A stretch of DNA of 35,531 nt, taken from CAZGMC01 sp964526565 (GTDB lineage: Bacteria; Pseudomonadota; Alphaproteobacteria; DSM-16000; Inquilinaceae). Of the stretch, positions 7,205 to 15,781 are shown piece by piece. The stretch spans positions 1 through 35,531 of the forward strand of contig CAZGMC010000038.1 of assembly GCA_964526565.1 (NCBI GenBank), in the 5' to 3' direction. The notes beneath the pieces were generated by a model. That model had not been told where the DNA came from and did not search any database. It worked only from the letters and a program-made list of their open reading frames with translations. Position 1 is the stretch's first letter. Each line of letters begins with the position of its first letter. The position numbers were made by a program, and so were the translations under genes.

Positions 7205-8671
7205 TCAGGCGGCCTGCCAGGGTGCCTTGATCAGGCCCCAGGCCGGGTTGTTGATCGCCGTATCCATGTCGCGGGCGAACACGCCGAACCCGTCATAGCC
7301 GTGATAGGGTCCGGAGTAGTCCCACGAGTGCATCTGGCGGAAAGGCACGCCCATCTTGTGGGCCGGGTACTTCTCCTTGATGCCGGAGCCGATCAGGTCG
7401 GGCCGGATCGCCTCGACGAAGCGGTCGAGTTCGTAGCCGGAGGCGTCGTCGAAGATCAGGGTGCCGTCCTTCACTTCCTCCAGCGTCCGTTCGTAGTCGT
7501 CCTTGTGGGCGAACTCGTAGCCGGTGCCGACCACCTGCATGCCCAGGTCCTCGTACGCCCCGATGACGTGGCGCGGGCGCAGACCGCCGACGAACAGCAG
7601 GACCTTCTTGCCCTTCAGGCGGGGGCCGTACTTCGCGATGACCGCATCGGCCATGGGCTGGTACCTGGCGATGACCTTTTCGGCATTCTCACGAATGGTA
7701 TCGTCGAACCGGTCGGCGATGGCGCGCAGGCTGGCGGCGATCTTGGTCGGCCCGAAGAAGTTGTATTCCATCCATGGAATCTCGAACTTCTCTTCCATGT
7801 GCCGGGCGATGTAGTTCATCGACCGGTAGCAGTGGATCAGAGTCAGGCGGCCCTTCTTGGCGCGCTCCAGCTCTGCCATGGTGCTGTCACCGGTCCACTG
7901 GGCGATCACGCGCAGGCCCATCTCCTCGAGCAGTATGCGCGAGGCCCAGCCGTCGCCGCCGATGTTGTAGTCGCCGAGAACGTTGACGTCGTACGGGGTG
8001 GACTCGAAGCCCTCGTCGGGGCTGTCGCGGTGCAGCACCCAGTCGCGCACGGAGTCGTTGGCGATGTGGTGGCCCAGCGACTGGGAGACGCCGCGGAAGC
8101 CCTCGCACCGGACCGGAACGACCGGCTTGCTGAGCTCGTTGCCCTTGGCCCTGGCCACGGCCTCGATGTCGTCGCCGATCAGGCCGATCGGGCACTCGGA
8201 CTGGATCGACATGCCGCGGTTGAGCGGGAACAGCTCCTCCAGCTCGTCGATCATCTTGGCCAGCTTCTTGTCGCCGCCGAAGACGATGTCGCGCTCCTGG
8301 AAGTCGGAGGTCACCTGCATCGTGACGAAGGAGTCGATACCGGTGACGCCGGTCGCATAGTTGCGGCGCTGCGCCCAGGAGTAGTGGCCGCAGCCGACCG
8401 GGCCGTGGGAGATGCCGATCTGGTCCTTGACCGGGCCCCACACCACGCCCTTGGATCCGGCATAGGCGCAGCCGCGCTGGGTCATGACGCCGGGAATCGA
8501 CTTGACGTTGGAGCGGACGCCGCAGTCCGCCTTGGTCTCGTCGGCAACGTTGAGATGCTTGGCACGGCGCTTGGCCGTCTTGTCCGTATAGCCGGCCAGG
8601 GTGTCGTCGATCAGCTGGCGATGAAACGCGCCGTCGACGGTGTAGTCGCGGTCTTCGGAATCGAGGGTCAT
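7205..8671 (-). CDS. nifD: NifD, nitrogenase molybdenum-iron protein alpha chain
   Basis: 488 residues. It carries FeMo-cofactor and half of the P-cluster. P-cluster cysteines appear in TQRGCAYAGSKGVVWGP (Cys68), HGPVGCGHYSW (Cys94) and QSECPIGLIGDD. The cofactor ligands are the cysteine in IHCYRSMNYIARHMEE and the histidine in QMHSWDYSGPYHGYDGF. Start at 8671 rather than further upstream, because GAGGAG lies 6 bases before this ATG and the upstream in-frame residues are Pro/Gly-rich and not family-like. The gene lies 174 bases downstream of nifH and 34 bases upstream of nifK. The nifH-nifD spacer is long for this operon and contains GC-rich potential stems, but no independent promoter was recognised. 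Confidence 0.98.
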   Translation of the reverse strand: MTLDSEDRDYTVDGAFHRQLIDDTLAGYTDKTAKRRAKHLNVADETKADCGVRSNVKSIPGVMTQRGCAYAGSKGVVWGPVKDQIGISHGPVGCGHYSWAQRRNYATGVTGIDSFVTMQVTSDFQERDIVFGGDKKLAKMIDELEELFPLNRGMSIQSECPIGLIGDDIEAVARAKGNELSKPVVPVRCEGFRGVSQSLGHHIANDSVRDWVLHRDSPDEGFESTPYDVNVLGDYNIGGDGWASRILLEEMGLRVIAQWTGDSTMAELERAKKGRLTLIHCYRSMNYIARHMEEKFEIPWMEYNFFGPTKIAASLRAIADRFDDTIRENAEKVIARYQPMADAVIAKYGPRLKGKKVLLFVGGLRPRHVIGAYEDLGMQVVGTGYEFAHKDDYERTLEEVKDGTLIFDDASGYELDRFVEAIRPDLIGSGIKEKYPAHKMGVPFRQMHSWDYSGPYHGYDGFGVFARDMDTAINNPAWGLIKAPWQAA

Positions 8672-8845
8672 CTGTGTCTCCTCGGAACGATCGGGTTCGG
8701 CGTGCCGGCGCCGGGTGATTGACAACTCACCCCCGGTCCCCCGCCCAGGTACGGGTGGAGGCGGCCTCGGCAAGGCCCGCGGCGCCTGGTCGGCGAAGGC
8801 CGGAGCGGCGCCACGGGCGCGGCACGCGGGGCTTGGGCTGCCTGA

Positions 8846-9751
8846 CTATTCGGCCGCGGCCATTTCCGCCGCCTTGGCGGCCTCCTTGGCCTCCAGCTCG
8901 GCGATGGCCTGCTCCTCCGTCTTGAGGATGCCGAACTCCATCAGCATCTGCTCGAGCTCGTCGAAGGTGATCGGCGTGGGCACGACGCCCTGGCCGGCAT
9001 TCGCTTCGATCTTGCGCGCGAGCTCGCGGTATTCCTTGGCTTGGTTGCTGTCCGGTGCGTATTCGACCACCGTCTGGCGGCGCAGCTCAGCGTGCTGGAC
9101 GACGTTGTCGCGCGGCACGAAGTGGATCAGCTTGGTGCCGAGCCGCGAGGCCAGCGCCTCGGCCAGGTCGACCTCGCGGTCGGTCTGGCGCGAGTTGCAG
9201 ATCAGCCCGCCCAGCCGCACGCCGCCGGAGTGGGCGTACTTCAGGATGCCCTTGGAGATGTTGTTGGCGGCATAGAGCGCCATCATCTCGCCGGACATGA
9301 TGATGTAGATCTCTTGCGCCTTGTTCTCGCGGATCGGCATGGCGAAGCCGCCGCACACCACGTCGCCCAGCACGTCGTAGGTGACGTAGTCCATGCCTTC
9401 GTAGGCGCCCTGCTCCTCAAGGAAGTTGATGGCGGTGATGACACCGCGGCCGGCGCAGCCCACTCCCGGCTCCGGCCCGCCGGACTCGACGCAGCGGATG
9501 CCCAGATAGCCTTCGCGGACGACGTCCTCAAGCTCCAGGTCCTCGACCGAGCCGGCCTCCGCGGCGAGTTGCAGCACGGTGTCCTGGGCCTTCGAGTGCA
9601 GGATCAGGCGGGTGGCGTCGGCCTTGGGGTCGCAGCCGACGATCATGATCTTCTTGCCGTTCTCGGCCATGGCCGCGAGGGTGTTCTGAGACGTCGTCGA
9701 CTTGCCGATGCCACCCTTGCCGTAGAACGCGATCTGCCGCAGTCCAGTCAT
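8846..9751 (-). CDS. nifH: NifH, nitrogenase iron protein (dinitrogenase reductase)
   Basis: 301 residues. It is the ATP-dependent electron donor to NifDK and is also needed for cofactor maturation. MTGLRQIAFYGKGGIGKSTT begins with the Walker A loop (residues 11-18); the [4Fe-4S] ligands are Cys99 (PGVGCAGRGV) and Cys133 (LGDVVCGGFAMPIRE). Arg102 in GCAGRG is the residue that DraT ADP-ribosylates in diazotrophs that have the DraT/DraG switch. The one-residue-shorter GAYEGMDYV loop is typical of alphaproteobacterial NifH. The C-terminal tail is Glu/Ala-rich. Start 9751 is supported by GGGAG 6 bases upstream and by the family N terminus; the longer frame to 9778 is rejected. It is the first gene of the operon, driven by the sigma54 promoter at 9815-9829. 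Confidence 0.99.
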   Translation of the reverse strand: MTGLRQIAFYGKGGIGKSTTSQNTLAAMAENGKKIMIVGCDPKADATRLILHSKAQDTVLQLAAEAGSVEDLELEDVVREGYLGIRCVESGGPEPGVGCAGRGVITAINFLEEQGAYEGMDYVTYDVLGDVVCGGFAMPIRENKAQEIYIIMSGEMMALYAANNISKGILKYAHSGGVRLGGLICNSRQTDREVDLAEALASRLGTKLIHFVPRDNVVQHAELRRQTVVEYAPDSNQAKEYRELARKIEANAGQGVVPTPITFDELEQMLMEFGILKTEEQAIAELEAKEAAKAAEMAAAE

Positions 9752-9814
9752 CACATGCTCCCGTATCGGAAATCCCATACCGGCGCCCGCCGGACGCCGC
9801 TCGACGGTCTATCA

Positions 9815-9829
9815 GCAACGCCCGTGCCA
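9815..9829 (-). promoter_or_regulatory. sigma54 (RpoN) -24/-12 promoter of nifH
   Basis: The minus strand reads TGGCACGGGCGTTGC, a full match to the TGGCAC-N5-TTGC consensus, with the GG and GC dinucleotides in the required spacing. Transcription should start about 12 bases downstream (near 9803), giving a leader of about 50 bases to the nifH ATG. Confidence 0.9.
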
Positions 9830-9859
9830 GTGCCGGTCGGGCCTCGCCCGGCGCCGGAT

Positions 9860-9872
9860 TACCAAAATGATT
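9860..9872 (-). promoter_or_regulatory. possible IHF bending site between NifA sites and nifH promoter
   Basis: AATCATTTTGGTA on the minus strand is the only A/T-rich patch between the NifA sites and the sigma54 promoter and matches the IHF consensus (WATCAANNNNTTR) with two mismatches. Position is right for IHF-assisted looping; the sequence match is weak. Confidence 0.3.
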
Positions 9873-9920
9873 CAGTGTGTTGTCCGTGCAGGGAGGGCCC
9901 CGCCGCAGGGTTCCCGCCCC

Positions 9921-9936
9921 TGTTGGGAACGCGACA
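9921..9936 (-). promoter_or_regulatory. NifA upstream activator sequence, proximal
   Basis: TGT-N10-ACA (TGTTGGGAACGCGACA) is a perfect NifA binding consensus, about 92 bases upstream of the -24/-12 element and within the usual range for NifA enhancers. Confidence 0.8.
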
Positions 9937-9951
9937 AACGGCCGACAAGAA

Positions 9952-9967
9952 TGTTGGAACGGGGACA
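9952..9967 (-). promoter_or_regulatory. NifA upstream activator sequence, distal
   Basis: A second perfect TGT-N10-ACA (TGTTGGAACGGGGACA) lies 31 bases from the first, close to three helical turns, so both sites face the same side of the helix. Two phased sites are a common arrangement for nifH promoters. Confidence 0.8.
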
Positions 9968-10037
9968 GGTGAAGGCCGCTCAACAAGGCGCGGACGCGGG
10001 CGGTGCTGGCGGAGGCCCGGCCCGGCTCGGCCCGACT

Positions 10038-10075
10038 GGTGTGATCGCCCGGTGTGATCGCCCGGTGTGATCGCG
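10038..10075. repeat. 13-bp tandem repeat, nearly three copies
   Basis: GGTGTGATCGCCC occurs at 10038-10050 and 10051-10063, and a third copy, GGTGTGATCGCG, at 10064-10075. It lies in the nifH-ugpB intergenic region, upstream of ugpB. The spacing is not a whole number of helical turns. It may be a slippage repeat or a cluster of regulator sites; nothing in the sequence decides this. Confidence 0.8.
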
Positions 10076-10263
10076 AAGGCGGCAGCCGCGGGTCGGCGAC
10101 GCTGCCACCCGGCGGATCCGGTCGAGGTCCGTGCCGGCCTTGCCCCTGGCGACGATACGGCCCCTTCGTCACGGAACCTTCACCTCCCTGTCAGACGGGC
10201 GCAACGGGACACGGGTTTATGGTCCTCAGCCATGAGGCCGATGAAGACCGGGGAGGATCAACC

Positions 10264-11577
10264 ATGCGGATGGGTTTGGGCGTGGCCGCTGCGGCGGCGG
10301 TGCTGGCGGGGGCAAGCGGGCCCGCCGCGGCGCAGACGCAGATCCAGTGGTGGCACGCCATGGGCGGGGCACTGGGCCAGAAGGTCGACGAGATCGCCGC
10401 CGGCTACAACGAGGTCCAGGACCAGTGCCGGGTCGAGGCGGTCTACCGCGCCGCCTACACCGAGACCATGACGGCCGCCATCGCCGCCTTCCGCGCCGGC
10501 CAGCAGCCCCACGTCGTCCAGGTGTTCGAGGTCGGCACCGCCACCATGATGGCGGCCGAGGGCGCGGTCTATCCGGTCCACGCACTGATGGCCGACACCG
10601 GCCAGGAGTTCGACCCCGACGCCTACCTGCCGGCCGTGATCAGCTACTACACGACGCCCGCGGGCGAGCTGCTGTCGCTGCCGTTCAACAGCTCGACGCC
10701 GGTGCTGTGGTACAACAGGGACGCCTTCGAGACGGCCGGGCTCGACCCCGAGGATCCGCCGGAGACCTGGGCCGAGGTCGAGGACTATTCCCGGCAGCTG
10801 ATGGCCGCCGGGTTCGAATGCGGCTTCTCCAGCGGCTGGCAGTCGTGGGTGCACATCGAGAACATGAGCGCCTGGCACGACCAGCCGATCGGCACCCTGG
10901 AGAACGGCTTCGCCGGCCTGGGCACCGAGCTGGTCGTCGACAACGCGCTGATCACCCGCCACATCGCCGACCTGGGCCGCTGGGCGCAGGAGGGCATCTT
11001 CGAATACGGCGGCCGGCGCGGCGACAGCCTGCCGCTGTTCGTCACCGGGCGCTGCCCGATGTGGCTGAACTCCTCGGCGTACTATGCGGGCATTGCCGAA
11101 CAGGCCGAGTTCGACTTCGGCATCGCCATGCTGCCCCGCTACGACGACGTCGCGGCCGCGCCGCAGAACTCCATCATCGGCGGTGCCACCCTGTGGGTGC
11201 TGCGCGGCCACGAGGACGAGGAGTACCAGTGCGTCGCCGACTTCTTCTCGTACCTGTCGTCGCCGGAGGTGCAGGCCGACTGGCACCAGGACACCGGCTA
11301 CGTGCCGATCACGACAGCGGCGTATGAATTGAGCCGGTCGATGGGCTTCTACGAGGAGAACCCGGGCACCGACGTGGCCATCCGCCAGCTCTCGCTGAAC
11401 CAGCCCACGCCGAACTCGCGCGGCCTGCGCTTCGGCAACTTCGTGCAGATTCGCGACATCATCAACGAGGAGCTTGAGGCCGTCTGGGCTGGTGGCCAGA
11501 GCGCCGAAGAAGCGCTGGATGCCGTCGTCGAACGCGGCAACGCGCTGCTGCGCCGGTTCGAGGAGGCCAACAGCTAG
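10264..11577 (+). CDS. ugpB: UgpB, sn-glycerol-3-phosphate-binding periplasmic protein
   Basis: 437 residues with a signal peptide (MRMGLGVAAAAAVLAGASG then PAAAQ, cleavage expected after AAA or AAAQ). The mature part follows Escherichia coli UgpB closely: IQWWHAMGGALGQKVDEIA, VFEVGTATMMAAEGAVYPV, LPFNSSTPVLWYNRDAFETA, GLDPEDPPETW, APQNSIIGGATLWVL, WHQDTGYVPITTAAYEL and VERGNALLRRFEEA. It captures glycerol-3-phosphate, or glycerophosphodiesters, in the periplasm for the UgpAEC importer. ATG 10264 is preceded by GGGAGGA. A single CTGTCA half-site (10188-10193) recalls a Pho box, but no second half is convincing. Divergent from nifH. First gene of ugpBAEC. Confidence 0.95.
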   Translation: MRMGLGVAAAAAVLAGASGPAAAQTQIQWWHAMGGALGQKVDEIAAGYNEVQDQCRVEAVYRAAYTETMTAAIAAFRAGQQPHVVQVFEVGTATMMAAEGAVYPVHALMADTGQEFDPDAYLPAVISYYTTPAGELLSLPFNSSTPVLWYNRDAFETAGLDPEDPPETWAEVEDYSRQLMAAGFECGFSSGWQSWVHIENMSAWHDQPIGTLENGFAGLGTELVVDNALITRHIADLGRWAQEGIFEYGGRRGDSLPLFVTGRCPMWLNSSAYYAGIAEQAEFDFGIAMLPRYDDVAAAPQNSIIGGATLWVLRGHEDEEYQCVADFFSYLSSPEVQADWHQDTGYVPITTAAYELSRSMGFYEENPGTDVAIRQLSLNQPTPNSRGLRFGNFVQIRDIINEELEAVWAGGQSAEEALDAVVERGNALLRRFEEANS

Positions 11578-11578
11578 G

Positions 11579-11610
11579 GGCGGCCAGGGGGGCGGGTCCC
11601 AGGGGCCGCC
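11579..11610 (+). repeat. short stem-loop after ugpB
   Basis: GGCGGCC (11579-11585) can pair with GGCCGCC (11604-11610) around an 18-base loop in the 59-base ugpB-ugpA gap. Such hairpins often raise the level of the binding-protein message relative to the permease genes. The stem is only 7 bp, so the call is weak. Confidence 0.3.
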
Positions 11611-11636
11611 GCCTGCCGCGGCGCACCGGCACGCTC

Positions 11637-12518
11637 ATGCTCAAGCGCGTCACGTTCGACAACAAGGTCCTGCCCTATCTGCTGGTGGCGCCGCAGATCG
11701 CGGTGACGCTGGTGTTCTTCCTGTGGCCGGCAGGGCAGGCCATCCGGCAGTCGATGCTGCTGGAGGATGCGTTCGGGTTGTCCACGCGGTTTGTCTGGTT
11801 CGACAACTTCGTGCGGCTGCTGGACAACCCGGACTACATCCAGTCCTTCCTGCGCACGCTGGTGTTCAGCGCCGCGGTGGCGACGCTGTCGCTGTTGGTG
11901 GCGCTGGTGCTGGCGGTGATGGCCGACCGGGTGATCCGCGGCGCGACCTCCTACCGCACGCTGCTGATCTGGCCGTACGCGGTGGCGCCGGCCATCGCCG
12001 GGGTGCTGTGGCTGTTCCTGTTCAACCCGACCATCGGCATCGTCGCCTATGTGCTGGGCGGGTTCGGGGTGCACTGGAACCACTATGTCGACGGCACCCA
12101 GGCCATGATCCTGGTGATCATCGCCGCGGCGTGGAAGCAGGTCAGCTATAATTTCCTGTTCTTCCTGGCCGGGCTGCAGGCGATCCCGAAGAGCCTGGTC
12201 GAGGCGGCGGCGATCGACGGCGCCGGGCCGGCGCGGCGCTTCTGGACGATCGTCTTCCCGCTGCTGTCGCCGACCGCGTTCTTCCTGGTTGTGGTCAACG
12301 TCGTCTACGCCTTCTTCGAGACCTTCGGCATCATCCATGCCGTCACCCAGGGCGGCCCGGCGCGGGCGACCGAGATCCTGGTCTACAAGGTCTACCGCGA
12401 CGGCTTCGTCGGCCTGGACCTGGGGTCATCGGCGGCGCAGTCGGTGATCCTGATGGCCATCGTCATCGCCCTGACGGTGGTCCAGTTCCGCTACATCGAG
12501 CGGCGCGTGCACTACTGA
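11637..12518 (+). CDS. ugpA: UgpA, glycerol-3-phosphate ABC transporter permease
   Basis: 293 residues, an inner-membrane permease of the MalF/UgpA type. Hydrophobic segments are visible near residues 12-32 (LPYLLVAPQIAVTLVFFLWPA), 75-95, 105-130, 160-180, 205-230 and 260-280. The coupling (EAA) loop, which contacts the ATPase, reads LVEAAAIDGAGPARRFWTIV at about residues 185-205. Pairs with UgpE to form the translocation channel. Assigned ugpA from its place directly after ugpB and the typical DNKVLPYLLVAPQ opening. Confidence 0.93.
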   Translation: MLKRVTFDNKVLPYLLVAPQIAVTLVFFLWPAGQAIRQSMLLEDAFGLSTRFVWFDNFVRLLDNPDYIQSFLRTLVFSAAVATLSLLVALVLAVMADRVIRGATSYRTLLIWPYAVAPAIAGVLWLFLFNPTIGIVAYVLGGFGVHWNHYVDGTQAMILVIIAAAWKQVSYNFLFFLAGLQAIPKSLVEAAAIDGAGPARRFWTIVFPLLSPTAFFLVVVNVVYAFFETFGIIHAVTQGGPARATEILVYKVYRDGFVGLDLGSSAAQSVILMAIVIALTVVQFRYIERRVHY

Positions 12519-12553
12519 CCGCGCCCGAGACTCCGCCCCCAAGGCTTTTGCCC

Positions 12554-13402
12554 ATGATCGAGAACCGCCCCTGGCTGACGCTGGTCCAGCACCTGGTGCT
12601 GGCGCTGGGCATCGCCATCGTGGCGCTGCCGATCTGGGTGACCTTCGTCGCCTCCACCCACCCGCCGGAGCACATGATCCGCGCGCCGATCCCGATCTGG
12701 CCCGGCGACCGGCTGATCGAGAACTACGGCGAGGTGCTGAGCGGCGGCGTCGCCACGGCCGGCGGCGAGCCGGTGGCGACCATGCTGTTCAATTCGACGG
12801 TCATGGCGCTGGGCATCGCGATCGGCAAGATCGCCATCTCCATCCTGTCGGCGTTCGCCGTGGTCTATTTCCGCTTCCCGCTGCGCATGCTGTTCTTCTG
12901 GATGATCTTCATCACCCTGATGCTGCCGGTCGAGGTGCGCATCGTGCCGACCTACGAGGTCGCAGCAAGGCTCGACCTGCTGGACAGCTATTCCGGACTG
13001 ATCGTGCCGCTGATCGCCAGTGCCACCGCCACCTTCCTGTTCCGCCAGTTCTTCCTGACGGTGCCCGACGAGCTGCTGGAGGCGGCGCGGGTCGACGGGG
13101 CCGGCCCCTTGCGCTTCTTCCGCGACGTGCTGCTGCCGCTGTCGCGCACCAACATCGCGGCGCTGTTCGTGATCCTGTTCATCTACGGCTGGAACCAGTA
13201 CCTGTGGCCGCTGCTGATCACCACCGACCGCGACATGTACACCATCGTCATGGGCATCCAGCGCATGGTCACGGTGTCTGAGGAGGAGCCGGCCTGGCAC
13301 CTGACCATGGCCGTGGCCATGCTGGCCATGGTGCCGCCGGTGATCGTGGTGGTCGCCATGCAGCGCTGGTTCGTCAAGGGCCTGGTCGATTCAGAGAAAT
13401 AG
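12554..13402 (+). CDS. ugpE: UgpE, glycerol-3-phosphate ABC transporter permease
   Basis: 282 residues, a MalG/UgpE-type permease. It opens MIENRPWLTLVQHLVLALGIAI, with further membrane segments around MALGIAIGKIAISILSAF, MLFFWMIFITLMLP, LIVPLIASATATFLF and the C-terminal MAVAMLAMVPPVIVV. The EAA loop (ELLEAARVDGAGPLRFFRDV) is present. ATG 12554 is preferred to the in-frame TTG two codons upstream. It lies 35 bases after ugpA and 3 bases before ugpC, in a single operon. Confidence 0.93.
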   Translation: MIENRPWLTLVQHLVLALGIAIVALPIWVTFVASTHPPEHMIRAPIPIWPGDRLIENYGEVLSGGVATAGGEPVATMLFNSTVMALGIAIGKIAISILSAFAVVYFRFPLRMLFFWMIFITLMLPVEVRIVPTYEVAARLDLLDSYSGLIVPLIASATATFLFRQFFLTVPDELLEAARVDGAGPLRFFRDVLLPLSRTNIAALFVILFIYGWNQYLWPLLITTDRDMYTIVMGIQRMVTVSEEEPAWHLTMAVAMLAMVPPVIVVVAMQRWFVKGLVDSEK

Positions 13403-13405
13403 CCG

Positions 13406-14521
13406 ATGGCGATCGTCGACATCCGCGGGGCGCGCAAGACCTATCCAGGCGCCGCCGCCGAGACCCTGAAGGGCATCGACTGCACCGTGGCCGACGGCGA
13501 GTTCCTGGTCATCCTGGGGCCGTCGGGCTGCGGCAAGTCCACCCTGCTGCGCATGGTCGCCGGGCTGGAGCGGATCAGCGCCGGCGAGATCGCCATCGGC
13601 GGGCGCGTCGTCAACGGGCTGGAGCCCAAGGACCGCGACATCGCCATGGTGTTCCAGAACTATGCGCTCTACCCGCACATGAGCGTCTACGACAACATGG
13701 CCTACGGCCTGAAGATCCGCCGCCTGCCGCGGCCGGAGATCGACCGCCGCGTGCGCGAAGCGGCGGCGCTCTTGGGCCTGGCCGACTACCTGAAGCGCAA
13801 GCCGCGCCAGCTTTCGGGCGGCCAGCGCCAGCGCGTCGCCATGGGCCGGGCGATCGTGCGCGAGCCGGCGGCGTTCCTGTTCGACGAGCCGCTGTCCAAC
13901 CTGGACGCCAAGCTGCGCACCCAGATGCGCGTCGAGATCAAGAAACTGCAGCGCCGGCTGGGGGTGACCAGCCTGTACGTGACCCACGACCAGGTCGAGG
14001 CGATGACGCTGGGCGACCGCCTGCTGGTGATGAACGAGGGCGTCACCGAACAGCTCGGCACGCCGCTGGAGGTCTACCGCCGCCCCGCCTCGGTGTTCGT
14101 CGCCGGCTTCATCGGCTCCCCGGCGATGAACTTCCTGCCCGGCCGGGTGCTGCCCGGCGGCGCGGTGGAGCTCCCCGGCGGCCACCGCCTGCCCGCCCCC
14201 TGGGCCAACGGCGCCGCCGGCCACCCGGTCACCGTCGGCATCCGGCCGGAACACCTGCAGCCGGCCGACCCGGACGCCGCGGCCGGGGGTGCGGGAAGCC
14301 TGTCGGTCCGCATCGAGCTGGTCGAAGCCCTCGGCGCCGATACCGTCGTCCACGGCCTGGTGGCCGGCCGCGACGACACGATCCTTGCCCGCCTGCCCGG
14401 CGCCGCCCTGGTCCGCCCCGGCGACGCCCTGGCGCTCACCGTGGCGCCGGAAAACGTTCACGCTTTCGATGCGGAAACAGGTCGCACACTGGCACAACAG
14501 GCCCGGCATGCAGGCATGTAG
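13406..14521 (+). CDS. ugpC: UgpC, glycerol-3-phosphate ABC transporter ATPase
   Basis: 371 residues. ATPase of the MalK/UgpC group: Walker A GPSGCGKST (about residues 38-46), Q-loop FQNYALYPHMSVYDNMAYGL, signature LSGGQRQRVAMGRAIVR, Walker B FLFDEPLSNLDAKLR and the switch histidine in YVTHDQVEAMTLGDR. The C-terminal regulatory TOBE-like part contains ITVGIRPEHLQ-type sequence (VTVGIRPEHLQPA) and ALTVAPENVHAFDAETG. Starts 3 bases after ugpE. Last gene of the importer operon. Confidence 0.95.
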   Translation: MAIVDIRGARKTYPGAAAETLKGIDCTVADGEFLVILGPSGCGKSTLLRMVAGLERISAGEIAIGGRVVNGLEPKDRDIAMVFQNYALYPHMSVYDNMAYGLKIRRLPRPEIDRRVREAAALLGLADYLKRKPRQLSGGQRQRVAMGRAIVREPAAFLFDEPLSNLDAKLRTQMRVEIKKLQRRLGVTSLYVTHDQVEAMTLGDRLLVMNEGVTEQLGTPLEVYRRPASVFVAGFIGSPAMNFLPGRVLPGGAVELPGGHRLPAPWANGAAGHPVTVGIRPEHLQPADPDAAAGGAGSLSVRIELVEALGADTVVHGLVAGRDDTILARLPGAALVRPGDALALTVAPENVHAFDAETGRTLAQQARHAGM

Positions 14522-14635
14522 TCGGCCGGAGCGCAGCGGCGCCCGACCCACGGCGCTGCCGCCAGAAGCGAGGCTGATGCCGCAGTCCCGGCATGGCCGT
14601 CCTGCCGCCCTGTCCGGTCCAACCCTGTTCCGGCG

Positions 14636-15577
14636 CTATGCCGAGGCCGTCAGCACCGTCCACAGCGACAGGGACCGGCCGCCCGGCAGGGCCGCCACGG
14701 CGCCGGGATCGCCGGCGCTGAGCGGGTGCACGGCAGCCGGCGCGGCTGATTGCGACCCGGCGGTCGCGGCCGAAGCGGCCGCCAAACCCGGTGGTGCGCC
14801 GCCGGCCCGCTGGAAGAAGTCCGCCGGAGCGCTGCGCGCGGCGAAATAGCCGCGGCCGCCGGGGATCTCGTTGCCGGTCTCGCGCGGTGCGGCGGCAATG
14901 GCCCCGGCCACGGCCGACGGCGCCGCGGGGACACCGGACACCATGGCCATGTCGCGGCGGATGCGCCGGTCGAACAGGCCGTAGATCTCGTTCAAGGTGA
15001 GCGCCCGGCCGCTCGCCATGTCGTAGAAGGCCGGGCCGTTGGCAGCGGCCGCCGCCGGGAACAGGTTGGCGCCGAGCTGTTGCGGGTCGCGGCGCAGGGC
15101 GTTGAGGAAGCGCGACGCGCCGCCGGCCCCGAGGAAATGCCCCAGGTACAGCTCGGTCGGGCCGACTGGGCCGCCAAAAGTGCGCTCCAGGTGGGCCCGG
15201 TTCTCGCCTGCATACTCCGCCGCCATCACGGCCGACAGGCGCGGGTCGTTGCGCAGGTCCAGGATCTCGCGGCGCAGCGCCGGATCGGGCACGGTCAGCG
15301 AGCCGTCCGGCCGCTCCACGATCCGGTCAGCGTAGCGGCCCAGCCCGTACTCGTGGCCGTGGTTGCGCACCATGGCCAGCCAGGTGCTGTTGATGAACTG
15401 GAACAGGCCGGTGGCGTTCGACGTGGCGGCGCGGGCGTCGGGACGGAAGGCGCTCTCGGTCGCCGCCTTGGCCATCAGGTAGGCGAAGTCGATGCCGGTG
15501 CGGCGGCTGGCCTCCTGCACCGCGCCGAGCACGGGGTCGGGAACGCGATAGGGGCCGATGTCGTGGACGGTGGTCAT
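14636..15577 (-). CDS. lytic-transglycosylase-like protein (SLT domain)
   Basis: 313 residues from ATG 15577. The N-terminal part resembles the SLT/lysozyme-like fold: MAKAATESAFRPDARAATSN with a candidate catalytic Glu at residue 41, followed by ATGLFQFINSTWLAMVRNHG. A helical block AAEYAGENRAHLERTFG and LYLGHFLGAGGASRFL follow; the last third is Ala/Pro/Gly-rich and disordered-looking. The fold suggests cleavage of peptidoglycan glycan strands. No clear signal peptide is seen with this start. A longer start at 15646 adds 23 residues (MRHPSCFAKGARPSVLFAAD) that do not look like a normal signal peptide either. Convergent with ugpC and divergent from pheT. Function beyond the fold is inference. 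Confidence 0.75.
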   Translation of the reverse strand: MTTVHDIGPYRVPDPVLGAVQEASRRTGIDFAYLMAKAATESAFRPDARAATSNATGLFQFINSTWLAMVRNHGHEYGLGRYADRIVERPDGSLTVPDPALRREILDLRNDPRLSAVMAAEYAGENRAHLERTFGGPVGPTELYLGHFLGAGGASRFLNALRRDPQQLGANLFPAAAAANGPAFYDMASGRALTLNEIYGLFDRRIRRDMAMVSGVPAAPSAVAGAIAAAPRETGNEIPGGRGYFAARSAPADFFQRAGGAPPGLAAASAATAGSQSAAPAAVHPLSAGDPGAVAALPGGRSLSLWTVLTASA

Positions 15578-15738
15578 GGCGCCGGCATCCGCGGCAAAGA
15601 GCACTGACGGTCGTGCGCCCTTGGCAAAGCAAGAAGGATGCCGCAACGCCGCCGCCCGGATGCGCCCTGCCCGCCGCGCCGCGGCCGGATTCCGTCCGGC
15701 CCCGGCCGCCCCCCGGCCGGCCCCCGGCCGGCCCGGCT

Positions 15739-15759
15739 GCCCGGCAATTCCTGCCGGGC
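15739..15759. repeat. 8-bp stem-loop upstream of pheT promoter
   Basis: GCCCGGCA (15739-15746) and TGCCGGGC (15752-15759) form a perfect stem with a 5-base loop. It sits in a run of repeated CCGGCC-type sequence (about 15700-15735) between the transglycosylase-like gene and the pheT promoter. No T run follows. Confidence 0.45.
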
Positions 15760-15781
15760 CGGGTCATCGCTGCCGGGCGGC

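Noticed and set aside
2673..8722. Several 500-codon open frames on the plus strand across nifN, nifE, nifK and nifD
   Set aside because: All are antisense shadows of strongly conserved nif genes, with low-complexity His/Gly/Arg translations and no family motif.
10188..10193. CTGTCA resembling a Pho box half-site before ugpB
   Set aside because: The second half-site at the required spacing matches only two of seven positions, so PhoB control is not supported by sequence here.
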